In this document: one piece after another, positions 55,502 through 64,000 of the stretch | Layout of the letters: each line of letters starts with the position of its first letter | Numbering within the stretch: position 1 is the first letter of the stretch | Assembly (NCBI RefSeq): GCF_003935375.1 | Contig: NZ_RHQM01000015.1 | Location: 1 to 64,000 of the forward strand | Length of the DNA stretch: 64,000 bases | Direction: 5' to 3' | From: Stutzerimonas xanthomarina | GTDB taxonomy: Bacteria > Pseudomonadota > Gammaproteobacteria > Pseudomonadales > Pseudomonadaceae | Notes under the pieces: generated by a model | The model's database searches: none | What the model was told of the DNA's origin: nothing | What the model saw: the letters and a program-made list of their open reading frames with translations, nothing else | Program-made: the position numbers and the translations under genes

Positions 55502-56974
55502 ATGGCCCGTTTCCCACGGCAGCAACTCTATATCCATGGCGCCTACGTCGACGCCAGCAGCAACCAGACCTTCGAGAGCATCAACCCGGCCAACGGCGAA
55601 GTCCTGGCCGAAGTGGCGGAGGCCGGTGCGGCCGATCTGGAGCGCGCGGTTGAAAGCGCCGAGCAGGGCCAGCGCATCTGGGCGGCGCTGACCGGCATCG
55701 AGCGGGCGCGAATCATGCGTCGCGCGGTCGATCTGCTGCGCGAGCGCAACGACGAGCTGGCGCTGCTGGAAACCTTGGACACCGGCAAGCCGCTGAGCGA
55801 AACCCGCAGCGTTGACATCGTCACCGGCGCCGACGTGCTGGAGTACTACGCCGGCCTGGCTCCGGCCATCGAGGGCGAGCAGATTCCGCTGCGTGACAGC
55901 AGCTTCGTCTATACCCGGCGCGAACCGCTGGGCGTGGTGGCCGGCATCGGTGCCTGGAACTACCCGATCCAGATCGCTTTGTGGAAGGCGGCCCCGGCGC
56001 TGGCCGCCGGCAACGCGATGATCTTCAAACCCAGCGAAGTCACCTCGCTGAGCGCGCTGAAACTGGCGGAGATCTTCAGCGAGGCCGGGCTGCCCGATGG
56101 CGTGTTCAACGTACTGACCGGCAGTGGCGCCGGCGTCGGGGCGCTGATCACCGAGCACCCACGCATCGCCAAGGTGTCCTTCACCGGCGGCGTGGCCACC
56201 GGCAAGAAGGTCATGGCCAGCGCGGCGGCGTCGTCGCTGAAGGACGTGACCATGGAGCTGGGTGGCAAGTCGCCACTGATCATTTGCGAAGATGCCGATC
56301 TGGACCGCGCGGCCGACATCGCGGTCATGGCCAATTTCTTCAGCTCCGGCCAGGTGTGCACCAACGGCACGCGGGTGTTCGTCCCGTCCGGTCTGAAACC
56401 TGCGTTCGAGGCCAAGCTGCTGGAGCGCGTGCAGCGCATTCGTCTCGGCGATCCGCAGCAGGAGGAAACCAACTTCGGTCCGCTGGTCAGCTTCGCGCAC
56501 ATGAACAACGTGCTCGACTACATCGCCCAGGGCAAGGCCGGCGGTGCGCGGCTGCTCTGTGGTGGCGAGCGGGTGACCGACGGCGAATACGCCAAGGGCG
56601 CCTTTGTCGCACCGACCATCTTCACCGACTGCAGCGACGACATGACCATCGTGCGCGAAGAGATCTTCGGCCCTGTGCTGAGCCTGCTCGAATACCAGGA
56701 CGAGGACGAAGTCATCCGCCGCGCCAACGACACCGAGTACGGCCTTGCCGCCGGCGTCGTCACTACCGACCTGGCGCGGGCGCACCGCATCATCCATCGC
56801 CTTGAGGCTGGCATCTGCTGGATCAATACCTGGGGCGAATCGCCGGCGCAGATGCCGGTCGGTGGCTACAAGCAGTCCGGCATCGGCCGCGAGAACGGCA
56901 TCGCCTCGCTGGCGCACTACACTCGGGTCAAATCGGTACAGGTAGAGCTGGGCGAGTTCGCCTCGGTGTTCTGA
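55502..56974 (+). CDS. betB: Betaine aldehyde dehydrogenase
   Basis: BetB oxidises betaine aldehyde to glycine betaine with NAD(P)+. The 490-residue aldehyde dehydrogenase has Glu252 in MELGGKSP and the catalytic Cys286 in SSGQVCTNG, matching the positions in E. coli BetB. GAGGTAGAAC is upstream of the ATG. It is 13 bases from betA. Confidence 0.95.
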   Translation: MARFPRQQLYIHGAYVDASSNQTFESINPANGEVLAEVAEAGAADLERAVESAEQGQRIWAALTGIERARIMRRAVDLLRERNDELALLETLDTGKPLSETRSVDIVTGADVLEYYAGLAPAIEGEQIPLRDSSFVYTRREPLGVVAGIGAWNYPIQIALWKAAPALAAGNAMIFKPSEVTSLSALKLAEIFSEAGLPDGVFNVLTGSGAGVGALITEHPRIAKVSFTGGVATGKKVMASAAASSLKDVTMELGGKSPLIICEDADLDRAADIAVMANFFSSGQVCTNGTRVFVPSGLKPAFEAKLLERVQRIRLGDPQQEETNFGPLVSFAHMNNVLDYIAQGKAGGARLLCGGERVTDGEYAKGAFVAPTIFTDCSDDMTIVREEIFGPVLSLLEYQDEDEVIRRANDTEYGLAAGVVTTDLARAHRIIHRLEAGICWINTWGESPAQMPVGGYKQSGIGRENGIASLAHYTRVKSVQVELGEFASVF

Positions 56975-56987
56975 GGGAGGTAGAACC

Positions 56988-58661
56988 ATGGAATACGACT
57001 ACATCATCATCGGCGCCGGCTCGGCGGGTAACGTGCTCGCCGCGCGCCTGACCGAGGACGCCGACGTCAGCGTGCTGCTGCTGGAAGCCGGCGGCCCGGA
57101 CTATCGGCTGGATTTCCGAACCCAGATGCCCGCAGCACTGGCGTATCCGCTGCAGGGCACGCGCTACAACTGGGCGTACAAGACCGACCCCGAGCCGCAC
57201 ATGAACAACCGCCGCATGGATTGTGGTCGCGGCAAGGGCCTGGGCGGCTCCTCGCTGATCAACGGCATGTGCTACATCCGCGGCAACGCCCTGGATTACG
57301 ACAACTGGGCCAAGGCACCGGGGTTGGAGGACTGGACCTACCTCGACTGCCTGCCGTACTTCCGCAAGGCCGAGTCGCGTGACATCGGCCCCAACGACTA
57401 CCACGGCGCTGTCGGCCCGGTCAGCGTGACCACACCCAAGGCCGACAACAACGAGCTGTTCCACGCGATGGTCGAAGCCGGTGTGCAGGCCGGCTACCCA
57501 CGTACCGACGACCTCAACGGCTATCAGCAGGAAGGCTTCGGCCCGATGGACCGTACCGTGACGCCCCAGGGCCGGCGCGCCAGCACGGCGCGCGGCTATC
57601 TGGATCAGGCCAGGGAGCGGCCGAACCTGACCATCGAAACGCACGCGGTGACCGATCGCGTCCTGTTTGAAGGCAAGCGCGCAGTGGGCGTGCGCTACCT
57701 GCGCGATCGCAAGGATCCGTACATCGTGCGTGCGCGTCGCGAGGTGCTGCTGTGCGGCGGAGCGATCGCCTCGCCGCAGATCCTGCAGCGTTCCGGCGTC
57801 GGGCCGGGCGAGCTGCTGCGCCGGGTCGGCGTGAAACTTGTCCACGAGCTGCCCGGCGTTGGCCAGAACCTGCAGGACCATCTGGAGATGTACCTGCAGT
57901 TCGAGTGCCTGAAGCCGGTTTCGCTGTATCCGGCGCTGAAGTGGTGGAACCAGCCGGCCATCGGCGCCGAATGGCTGTTCCTCGGCAGCGGCATCGGTGC
58001 CAGCAACCAGTTCGAGGCGGGCGGCTTCATCCGCAGCAGCGACGAGTTCGAATGGCCGAACATCCAGTTCCACTTCCTGCCGGTGGCAGTCAGCTACAAC
58101 GGCAGCAACGCCCATGACGGTCACAGTTTCCAGGCCCACGTCGGCTCGATGCGCTCGCCCAGCCGCGGGCGTATCGAGATCCGCTCGACCGACCCGGCCG
58201 AGGATCCGAGCATCCTGTTCAACTACATGGCCCACGAGCAGGACTGGCGCGAATTCCGCGATGCCATCCGCATCACTCGCGAGATCATCGCCCAGCCCGC
58301 GCTCGATCCCTACCGTGGTCGCGAGTTGAATCCGGGCGTGGAAGCGCAGAGCGACGCCGAGCTGGACGCCTTCGTCCGCGAGCACGCGGAGACGGCCTAT
58401 CACCCGTCCTGCTCCTGCAAAATGGGCACGGACGATATGGCCGTGGTGGACGGGCAGGGGCGCGTGCATGGGGTGGAAGGGCTGCGCGTGGTGGATGCCT
58501 CGATCATGCCGCAGATCATCACCGGCAACCTCAACGCCACCACCATGATGCTGGCCGAGAAGATCGCCGACCGGATTCGCGGTCGCGAGCCGCTGCCGCG
58601 CAGCACGGCGAGCTACTACGTGGCCAACGGCGCACCGGTGCGGCAACCACCGCAGCGTTGA
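56988..58661 (+). CDS. betA: Choline dehydrogenase
   Basis: BetA oxidises choline to betaine aldehyde and on to glycine betaine at the membrane. The 557-residue GMC oxidoreductase has the FAD-binding [15 protein letters not shown] at residues 6-20, [18 protein letters not shown] near residue 83 and the catalytic His region [10 protein letters not shown] near 468. GAGGGAGG lies before the ATG. The operon order here is betT-betB-betA, without betI. Confidence 0.96.
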   Translation: MEYDYIIIGAGSAGNVLAARLTEDADVSVLLLEAGGPDYRLDFRTQMPAALAYPLQGTRYNWAYKTDPEPHMNNRRMDCGRGKGLGGSSLINGMCYIRGNALDYDNWAKAPGLEDWTYLDCLPYFRKAESRDIGPNDYHGAVGPVSVTTPKADNNELFHAMVEAGVQAGYPRTDDLNGYQQEGFGPMDRTVTPQGRRASTARGYLDQARERPNLTIETHAVTDRVLFEGKRAVGVRYLRDRKDPYIVRARREVLLCGGAIASPQILQRSGVGPGELLRRVGVKLVHELPGVGQNLQDHLEMYLQFECLKPVSLYPALKWWNQPAIGAEWLFLGSGIGASNQFEAGGFIRSSDEFEWPNIQFHFLPVAVSYNGSNAHDGHSFQAHVGSMRSPSRGRIEIRSTDPAEDPSILFNYMAHEQDWREFRDAIRITREIIAQPALDPYRGRELNPGVEAQSDAELDAFVREHAETAYHPSCSCKMGTDDMAVVDGQGRVHGVEGLRVVDASIMPQIITGNLNATTMMLAEKIADRIRGREPLPRSTASYYVANGAPVRQPPQR

Positions 58662-58673
58662 CGCGTTCGCCGT

Positions 58674-58712
58674 CAGGTGGTGGAAAAGGCTTCTCCGTTT
58701 TCCACCCTACGC
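58674..58712. repeat. GTAGGGTGGA-type repeat after betA
   Basis: CAGGTGGTGGAAAAGGC (58674-58690) and CCGTTTTCCACCCTACG (58696-58712) form an imperfect hairpin of the same repeat family seen in the itaconate region. Confidence 0.75.
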
Positions 58713-58756
58713 GGCTGGCGCTAATTGGTGTGCAGCGACCGTTGCGCGTAGCCAGA

Positions 58757-58792
58757 AACGAAAACGCCCCGCAGTAGCGGGGCGTTTTCGTT
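58757..58792. terminator. Bidirectional terminator, betA / rimO
   Basis: AACGAAAACGCCCCGC (58757-58772) pairs perfectly with 58777-58792 around AGTA. The A-rich and T-rich feet make it an intrinsic terminator for both convergent genes. Confidence 0.93.
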
Positions 58793-58804
58793 AGGCGGGG
58801 CGGA

Positions 58805-60127
58805 TCAGATTACTTCGGCCCAGAGGTCGTACTCGTCGGCGTGGGTGACGCGCACGCGGACCTTGTCGCCCGGCTGCAGCGGTTTCTCGCCGTCGATGTA
58901 GACCATGCCGTCGATCTCCGGGGCGTCGGCCCAGGAGCGGCCGATGGCGCCGTCCTCGTCCACTTCATCGATCAGCACATCCAGTTCCTTGCCGACCTTC
59001 AGCTGCAGGCGCGCGGCGCTGATGGCCTGCTGGTGCGCCATGAAGCGGTCCCAGCGGTCCTGCTTGATCTCGTCCGGTACCGGCTCCAGGTCCATGGCCT
59101 CGGCCGGTGCGCCGTCCACCGGCGAGTACTGGAAGCAGCCGACGCGGTCGAGCTGGGCTTCGGTCAGCCAGTCGAGCAGGTACTGGAAATCTTCTTCGGT
59201 CTCGCCGGGGAAGCCGACGATGAAGGTCGAGCGAATGGTCAGCTCGGGGCAGATCTCGCGCCATTTCTTGATGCGCGCCAGAGTCTTGTCCTCGAAGGCC
59301 GGGCGCTTCATCGCCTTGAGCACCTTCGGGCTGGCGTGCTGGAAGGGGATGTCCAGGTACGGCAGGATCTTGCCGGCGGCCATCAGCGGGATCACGTCGT
59401 CGACGTTCGGGTACGGATAGACGTAGTGCAGGCGCACCCAGACGCCCATCTTGCCCAGCTCCTCGCACAGCTCGAGCATGCGCGTCTTGACCGGCTGGCC
59501 GTTCCAGAAATCCAGCTTGTACTTGAGGTCCACGCCATACGCGCTGGTGTCCTGGCTGATCACCAGGACTTCCTTCACGCCGGCCTTGACCAGGCGCTCG
59601 GCCTCGCTGAGCACATCGCCCACCGGGCGGCTGACCAGCTTGCCGCGCATGGAGGGGATGATGCAGAAGCTGCAGGTATGGTTGCAGCCTTCGGAAATCT
59701 TCAGATAGGCATAGTGGCGCGGGGTGAGCTTGATGCCCTGCGGTGGCACCAGGTCGACGAAAGGATCGTGCTCGATGCTCGGCGGCACCACTTCGTGCAC
59801 CGCATTGACCACCTGCTCGTACTGCTGCGGGCCGGTAACCGCCAGCACGCTGGGGTGCACGCCACGGATGTTGTTCTCGTCCACGCCCATGCAGCCGGTG
59901 ACGATCACCTTGCCGTTCTCGGCGATCGCCTCGCCGATGGCGTCCAGCGATTCGGCCTTTGCACTGTCGATGAAGCCGCAGGTATTGACCACCACCACAT
60001 CGGCATCCTCGTAGGACGGCACGATCTGATAGCCCTCCATGCGCAGCTGGGTGAGGATGCGTTCAGAGTCGACCGTTGCCTTGGGGCAACCCAAGCTCAC
60101 GAACCCGACTGTTGGCGTTTTGCTCAT
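58805..60127 (-). CDS. rimO: Ribosomal protein S12 methylthiotransferase RimO
   Basis: RimO methylthiolates Asp88 of ribosomal protein S12. The 440-residue radical-SAM enzyme has the three N-terminal cluster ligands C14, C50 and C79, the radical-SAM CxxxCxxC at C148, C152 and C155 (CNHTCSFC), and a C-terminal TRAM domain. The ATG at 60127 ([13 protein letters not shown]) is used; upstream in-frame codons to 60187 lack support. GAGGTT lies before it. Confidence 0.95.
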   Translation of the reverse strand: MSKTPTVGFVSLGCPKATVDSERILTQLRMEGYQIVPSYEDADVVVVNTCGFIDSAKAESLDAIGEAIAENGKVIVTGCMGVDENNIRGVHPSVLAVTGPQQYEQVVNAVHEVVPPSIEHDPFVDLVPPQGIKLTPRHYAYLKISEGCNHTCSFCIIPSMRGKLVSRPVGDVLSEAERLVKAGVKEVLVISQDTSAYGVDLKYKLDFWNGQPVKTRMLELCEELGKMGVWVRLHYVYPYPNVDDVIPLMAAGKILPYLDIPFQHASPKVLKAMKRPAFEDKTLARIKKWREICPELTIRSTFIVGFPGETEEDFQYLLDWLTEAQLDRVGCFQYSPVDGAPAEAMDLEPVPDEIKQDRWDRFMAHQQAISAARLQLKVGKELDVLIDEVDEDGAIGRSWADAPEIDGMVYIDGEKPLQPGDKVRVRVTHADEYDLWAEVI

Positions 60128-60384
60128 CGACTTTGAACCTCGAAAACCGCGCATGAAAAAGGCGCGCGAGTATATAGAGCTGAGCATTTTTTAGCCAGAC
60201 TGAAAGCGGCAGCGCTCGTCCGTTCAGCGGTTCACCGTTCCATTGCCTTGGCCGGGAGCGTGGCGGTCTGGCTGGGCTAAACCTCGAACCATTGGTCGCA
60301 TGCGGCGGTCGTACTGCGATCGTGTTGCGTGAGGTGTCAAAAGGCTATCATCGCCGCCTTCAGTCAACAGGGGAAATGGACTTC

Positions 60385-61041
60385 ATGAAAACGTTGCTAT
60401 CGAAAGGCCTGGCGATGACCGCTGCCATGGCGTTGTGCACGAGCGCTTTGGCCGATGATGCGCTGTTCAAGGAGCATGTGTATGGCGCGCCGTTCAGCAA
60501 ATACAGCAATCAGGCTGGCTATTACGATTGTTCTGTAGAAATTGGCGCCACCGCACTGTGCATAGATGACGTCAAATTCGTGGGGCACGCTTTTACCGCC
60601 GCTTTACTGTTCTCCGGCGACAAGCTTTATATGGTCAGTCTGTTGTCAGCTTTTGAGCAGCAGGCCTATGTACAGGCGGTCGCTGCGCTGGCTAAGACCT
60701 TTGCGCTTGTCTCACTGGCTGATGCCAGTTCGCAGCTTGATCTTCTTGATCTGGACCGCCGTAGCAGCCGGCAGGATTTCGCAGCAAAGTTGTCCAGTTA
60801 CGAAAGCGTGGCGGCTAACGCAGGAAACCTAACCTACACCTTCATCGAAGGCCTGGATCGCGCCAAGAAGCATCCTAATGTCACGACAGCCGTAGCTGCC
60901 GCCAAGGACAATACGCGTGTCGCTGAGCTGGTGATAATGGATGACGGCGCTGACTCGATACTTGCCGTCCGTTTTTCGTTTCCTAAACTGGAGGCAAGAA
61001 AGCTCAAGGACGCGCTCGCCAGTCCCGTAGAGGATTTTTAG
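60385..61041 (+). CDS. Exported protein of unknown function
   Basis: The 218-residue product has a clear signal peptide (MKTLLSKGLAMTAAMALCTSALA, cut before DDALF). The mature part shows a possible disulfide pair in YYDCSVEIGATALCID. I do not recognise its family. I chose the ATG at 60385 because AGGGG lies 11 bases upstream; an ATG at 60376 is too close to that site. The base composition is lower in GC than its neighbours. It is divergent from rimO and converges on the acyltransferase gene, three bases away. Confidence 0.72.
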   Translation: MKTLLSKGLAMTAAMALCTSALADDALFKEHVYGAPFSKYSNQAGYYDCSVEIGATALCIDDVKFVGHAFTAALLFSGDKLYMVSLLSAFEQQAYVQAVAALAKTFALVSLADASSQLDLLDLDRRSSRQDFAAKLSSYESVAANAGNLTYTFIEGLDRAKKHPNVTTAVAAAKDNTRVAELVIMDDGADSILAVRFSFPKLEARKLKDALASPVEDF

Positions 61042-61044
61042 CGA

Positions 61045-62115
61045 TCAGCGATTGGATGTCGCAACTACCGGCGCCGTTGAGGGGCTCTGGCGCGGCAGGT
61101 AGCGTTTGAGCCGAAGCGCTGGCGATTCGACAAGGTGCCAGGACAGCACCGCGAGCGCCAGGCTGGCAGTGAAGCCAAGGAGCATGAAGGGGATCAGTGG
61201 CAGCTGGCCGTCGGTCCAGTGCATCACTAGCTGCTGGACCGGGAAGCTGAAGATGTACAGGCCGTAGGAGAAGTCGCCGGCCTTGCCGAAGCCGGCCAGC
61301 CTCGAAATGCGCAGTTGGGCGAGGTAGAGCGTCAGGTAGGGCAGGGTCAGCACGTGCACCAGCTCCCAGTGATCGGTGCGGGCACTCACCAGGTTGGCCG
61401 CAACCAGCAGAGCTGCGATTTTCCAGTTCCAGCGAACGAGCTGCCGGTACAGATAGAGCAGCACGCCGGTATAGAAGAACATTCCCAGGCGAGTGGCCTT
61501 GCGCAGCAGGTCGCTCTGCATCTCGTAGATCGGCATCAGGTGGAAGTGCACACCCACCATCAGAATCAGGCCGATCTGCGCGCTGCTGCGGCCGAAGACC
61601 TTGACGATTCCGAGCGTCAGCACGGTGGCGTACATCAGCACTTCGTAAGGCAGTGTCCAGAGCGAACCGTTGACGCTGTGGGGAAACGGGTTGGCCTCGA
61701 ATACGCCGGGCAGGCGGAACTCGGTGATCAGCGCGGCGTTGGCCAGGTAGGCGAGCGTGCCGGGGGCGGTGAAGTAATCGCCAAGCGGCAGCTCGGTGGC
61801 CAGCGGGCCGATCAGCAGGACCACGAACAGCACCGAGACGATCAGTGCCGGCATGATGCGCAGGGCTCGCTTGGCTGCAAAATCCAGCACGCTGCGGCTG
61901 TTCAGCCAGGACGCCGCAATGAGGAAACCGCTCATCACGAAGAACACGTGTACGGCGATATCCGCCGAGTCGTAGCTGCCGCTGAACAGGCGCAGAGGTT
62001 CCCGGTCCGCCTGACCGGATAGGCCGTAGCTATGGCCGAACACGACCATCGAGGCGGCAAAGAAGCGCAGGAAATCGAAGTTGTTGTCTCTTGGCGCGGT
62101 GGTTGGCGCGTGCAT
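61045..62115 (-). CDS. Acyltransferase 3 family membrane protein
   Basis: The 356-residue protein has about ten membrane helices and the acyltransferase-3 pattern: FDFLRFFAASMVVFGHSYGL (residues 13-32) with the catalytic-type His28, VHVFFVMSGFLIA near residue 55, and RALRIMPALIV near 85. Such proteins O-acetylate or acylate sugars of polysaccharides or lipids. AAGGAGGAG precedes the ATG. With the next genes it appears to form a surface-polysaccharide locus that runs off the window. Confidence 0.88.
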   Translation of the reverse strand: MHAPTTAPRDNNFDFLRFFAASMVVFGHSYGLSGQADREPLRLFSGSYDSADIAVHVFFVMSGFLIAASWLNSRSVLDFAAKRALRIMPALIVSVLFVVLLIGPLATELPLGDYFTAPGTLAYLANAALITEFRLPGVFEANPFPHSVNGSLWTLPYEVLMYATVLTLGIVKVFGRSSAQIGLILMVGVHFHLMPIYEMQSDLLRKATRLGMFFYTGVLLYLYRQLVRWNWKIAALLVAANLVSARTDHWELVHVLTLPYLTLYLAQLRISRLAGFGKAGDFSYGLYIFSFPVQQLVMHWTDGQLPLIPFMLLGFTASLALAVLSWHLVESPALRLKRYLPRQSPSTAPVVATSNR

Positions 62116-62136
62116 CGGCTCCTCCTTGGAATGGGT

Positions 62137-63210
62137 TCAGCGCAACGGAAAGGTCTGATGCATCCCCAGCGAACGGTTCTCGCCGTCACGGATGGCCTGC
62201 TCGATCAGTTGCAGCCGTTCCGGAACCTGCTGTCGCCGGGCCACGTGCCGCAGCAGGCCGAGGAAGATGCTTCGGTTCAACCGATAGAGCCAGGGTGAGG
62301 CGGCCCAGACGTAGGTGTCGAACCAGGCCTGGTTGCGGGCGGTGTAGTAGGCGCGGAAATCGGAATCACCGAGCAGGAAGGCTTCGTAGATGTTGCGGGT
62401 GTGCGCCTTGATGTTCCAGGACAGCTCAAGCTCGTCGATCAGCGCATCGGTCACCAGACGCAGACGGCCACCTTTGGCGGTAATGCGACGGGTGTACTCG
62501 GTGTCGTCGGCGTAGAGCACCAGCTCGCGCAAGGGCACCCCGATCGCCTGGTACAGGCTGCGATGGGCGAGCATGCCGCCATAGGGGGCGAACGGCAGGT
62601 CGATGGCCCGCGGCGGCGTGCCTTTTGGCCGGCCCCAGGGCAGGCGGCGCCAGACCTTGTACGGCAGCTGCGCGACGTGAAAGCCGAAGTAGCTGGAACG
62701 TGGCTGGATGGCGAAACGGCTCGGTACGCCGCGGGCGATGTCTTCCTGCTGACTGGGGCGAAAGCCCAGCACGGCGGTACGATGCAGCCCTACCTCGTCC
62801 GCCATTCGCGCCAGTTCTTCATGCAGCAGCCGCACCGCGGCCGCGGTGGGGCCGTTGTCGTCATCCATCATCCAGATGTACTGCGCGCCTTCGGCCAGCG
62901 CCGCTTCCAGCCCCACGGCATAGCCGTTGGCCGAGCCGGTGTTCTGCGCCAGTGGGATGATGCGCACCTGCCCTGGCCAGCGGCTGGTGAGCTGTTCGAG
63001 TGGTGCGGTCGAGGCATTGCTGACCACCAGTACGCGGGTGATCTGTTCGAAGGCGAAGGCCTGCTCGATCAGTCGGCGCAGGTAAACCAGGCGGTCGCCG
63101 TAGGTCACCGTGACGATGGTGGTTTGCCGTCGCACCGGCATCTCGCCGGCGCTGGCGGCGGCTGCCTGTGCACTCTGCTTGCAGGGTTCGACGCGCGCGG
63201 TGTTCTGCAC
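62137..63210 (-). CDS. Family 2 glycosyltransferase
   Basis: The 357-residue product has the GT-A fold: TTIVTVTYGDRLVYLRRLI, the metal-binding DDD in IWMMDDDNGP near residue 115 and DDTEYTRRI near 243. It resembles galactofuranosyl/rhamnosyl transferases. It starts with GTG at 63210, with GGAG seven bases upstream. It is 21 bases from the acyltransferase gene in the same direction. Its sugar and acceptor are unknown. Confidence 0.88.
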   Translation of the reverse strand: MQNTARVEPCKQSAQAAAASAGEMPVRRQTTIVTVTYGDRLVYLRRLIEQAFAFEQITRVLVVSNASTAPLEQLTSRWPGQVRIIPLAQNTGSANGYAVGLEAALAEGAQYIWMMDDDNGPTAAAVRLLHEELARMADEVGLHRTAVLGFRPSQQEDIARGVPSRFAIQPRSSYFGFHVAQLPYKVWRRLPWGRPKGTPPRAIDLPFAPYGGMLAHRSLYQAIGVPLRELVLYADDTEYTRRITAKGGRLRLVTDALIDELELSWNIKAHTRNIYEAFLLGDSDFRAYYTARNQAWFDTYVWAASPWLYRLNRSIFLGLLRHVARRQQVPERLQLIEQAIRDGENRSLGMHQTFPLR

Positions 63211-63221
63211 GGAATATCTCC

Positions 63222-63434
63222 TCAGCTCTGTTCAGGCGTGGCCAACGACAGGCAGTCGGCCTGCTGCACGTCGGCTGTCGTGCCTTCTTCGTTGGGGCTG
63301 AAGAAGGCGTGGAAGATGCGGATGAATCCATTGCCCGACGGTCCGTCAGGCGCGCCGGGTGCGGGAATGAGTTCGGTGTAGGAATAGCCATCGGCCAGAA
63401 TCAGCGACGTTCTGGATGTTTCTTCTGTGCTCAT
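63222..63434 (-). CDS. Small protein of the polysaccharide locus, unknown function
   Basis: The 70-residue product (MSTEETSRTSLILADGYSYT...) has no signal peptide or membrane helix. It lies between the glycosyltransferase and the exported small protein, in the same direction and with gaps of 11 and 40 bases. The ATG at 63434 has AGGAG about eight bases upstream, which supports a real gene. I do not recognise the family. Confidence 0.6.
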   Translation of the reverse strand: MSTEETSRTSLILADGYSYTELIPAPGAPDGPSGNGFIRIFHAFFSPNEEGTTADVQQADCLSLATPEQS

Positions 63435-63474
63435 GCCTGTGCTCCTGCATAACCCGGTGCGGTAACGGCCCGGA

Positions 63475-63804
63475 TCAGAATGAATAGCGCCTGCTGTCTG
63501 CCGGCGGACTCCAGAACGAACCGGACGCCGGTTCCGCGAATCGATACGGTTGAGGACCGGATGGGCTTTCCTGCTGCCCGCCGCCATTGGAGCCACAGCG
63601 TGGCGTGGCGTCGATTGACGAGTCGCTGTAGGCGATGACGCTCGCACTGCCGGCGCTGCTGCAGGCCGGCAACTGGCCGGACGGGTTGGTCGGTTCGGTG
63701 ATCAGCGTGTCGGCGTTCACCGCAGCGCTGGCTGGCTCGACCACTACAACGAGAGCGAACCCGAGCGCTCGGGTCACTCTCATCCACTTTTTTACTGTGT
63801 TCAT
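63475..63804 (-). CDS. Small exported protein, unknown function
   Basis: The 109-residue product has a signal peptide (VTRALGFALVVVVEPASA, likely cut before AVNAD near residue 28) and a low-complexity mature part rich in Ser, Pro, Gly and Asn, with a Cys pair (C48 and C70). GAGG is about eight bases upstream of the ATG. An alternative frame in the same place (63431-63847, 138 codons) has no signal peptide. The function is unknown; its position suggests a role in the polysaccharide locus. Confidence 0.55.
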   Translation of the reverse strand: MNTVKKWMRVTRALGFALVVVVEPASAAVNADTLITEPTNPSGQLPACSSAGSASVIAYSDSSIDATPRCGSNGGGQQESPSGPQPYRFAEPASGSFWSPPADSRRYSF

Positions 63805-63846
63805 CCTTGAAACCTCGTAAGTGAATGGGGTTGATGGGTAAACGCA

Positions 63847-64000
63847 TCAGGCGTGCTTGATCGGCGCCACGGCTGCCGGGTAGAGCGGCGTGCTGGGGGC
63901 CGGCAAGGGCGCCGAGCTTTGCTGATGGTCGAAGGCCCTGGCTTCGCGAAGGCGCGCGTCGACGAAGGCGCGGATTTCCTGCTGGAAGCGTTCGCTGGAG
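63847..64000 (-). CDS. C-terminal end of a gene cut by the window
   Basis: The minus-strand frame ending with TGA at 63847-63849 is open to the window edge. Its visible end reads FQQEIRAFVDARLREARAF, then a Pro-rich tail and KHA-stop. The start, the domain and the product are outside the window. Confidence 0.55.
   Translation of the reverse strand, partial: SSERFQQEIRAFVDARLREARAFDHQQSSAPLPAPSTPLYPAAVAPIKHA

Overview
The window looks like chromosome of a high-GC gammaproteobacterium of the Pseudomonas / Stutzerimonas (P. stutzeri) group. Supports are the Pseudomonas-type 5S rRNA end at base 1, the gene order fadB-fadA-DUF1653-topA and lexA/sulA-psrA-ldt-nagZ-MTIP (as in P. aeruginosa around PA3014-PA3003, from memory), the order fumC-DUF2059-bolA-trhO-DsbA-like-ABC transporter (as around PA0854-PA0860), and integron attC sites of about 76 bp, a size typical of P. 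stutzeri chromosomal integrons.

Layout. 0-0.1 kb: tail of an rRNA operon and its terminator. 0.4-13 kb: housekeeping and stress genes (fumC, bolA, trhO, DsbA-like, ABC exporter, chemoreceptor, YdjM-like membrane protein, arfB, MFS carrier, DUF2254). 13-21.4 kb: a LysR-controlled operon for itaconate and related C5 dicarboxylates: hydratase (ich), acyl-CoA dehydrogenase, VOC protein, MmgE/PrpD protein, CoA-transferase (ict), citramalyl-CoA lyase (ccl) and a TRAP solute-binding protein. 21.5-24 kb: an alpha/beta hydrolase and then an AT-richer island that I read as two integron gene cassettes, each closed by an attC site, with no integrase in the window. 24-28.6 kb: a second module (HMG-CoA-lyase-like enzyme, type III CoA-transferase, LysR regulator, second TRAP binding protein) with a matching candidate operator in both of its promoters. 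29-31 kb: acsA, whose acetyl-CoA synthetase activity fits the acetate and acetyl-CoA metabolism around it.

31-33.5 kb: a small membrane protein and oligopeptidase B. 34-41 kb: fadBA beta-oxidation complex, DUF1653, topA and an accessory ORF. 41-51.6 kb: DMT exporter, the lexA-sulA SOS operon with two SOS boxes, psrA with its own operator, L,D-transpeptidase, nagZ, methylthioinosine phosphorylase, a LEA-type lipoprotein, a His-rich SEC-C mini-protein, a DUF2489 protein, a penicillin-acylase-family enzyme and trmO. 51.7-58.7 kb: an orphan trpB divergent from betT-betB-betA (choline uptake and oxidation to glycine betaine, without betI). 58.8-60.1 kb: rimO. 60.3-64 kb: an exported protein of unknown function, then the edge of a surface-polysaccharide locus (acyltransferase, glycosyltransferase, two small unknown proteins, a gene cut by the window end).

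The metabolic theme of 13-31 kb is uptake of small dicarboxylates by TRAP-type binding proteins, activation to CoA thioesters by CoA-transferases, cleavage by lyases to acetyl-CoA plus pyruvate or acetoacetate, and acetate activation. The most unusual parts are the cassette island inside that locus, two binding proteins without any TRAP membrane subunits, and the shared operator of the second module.
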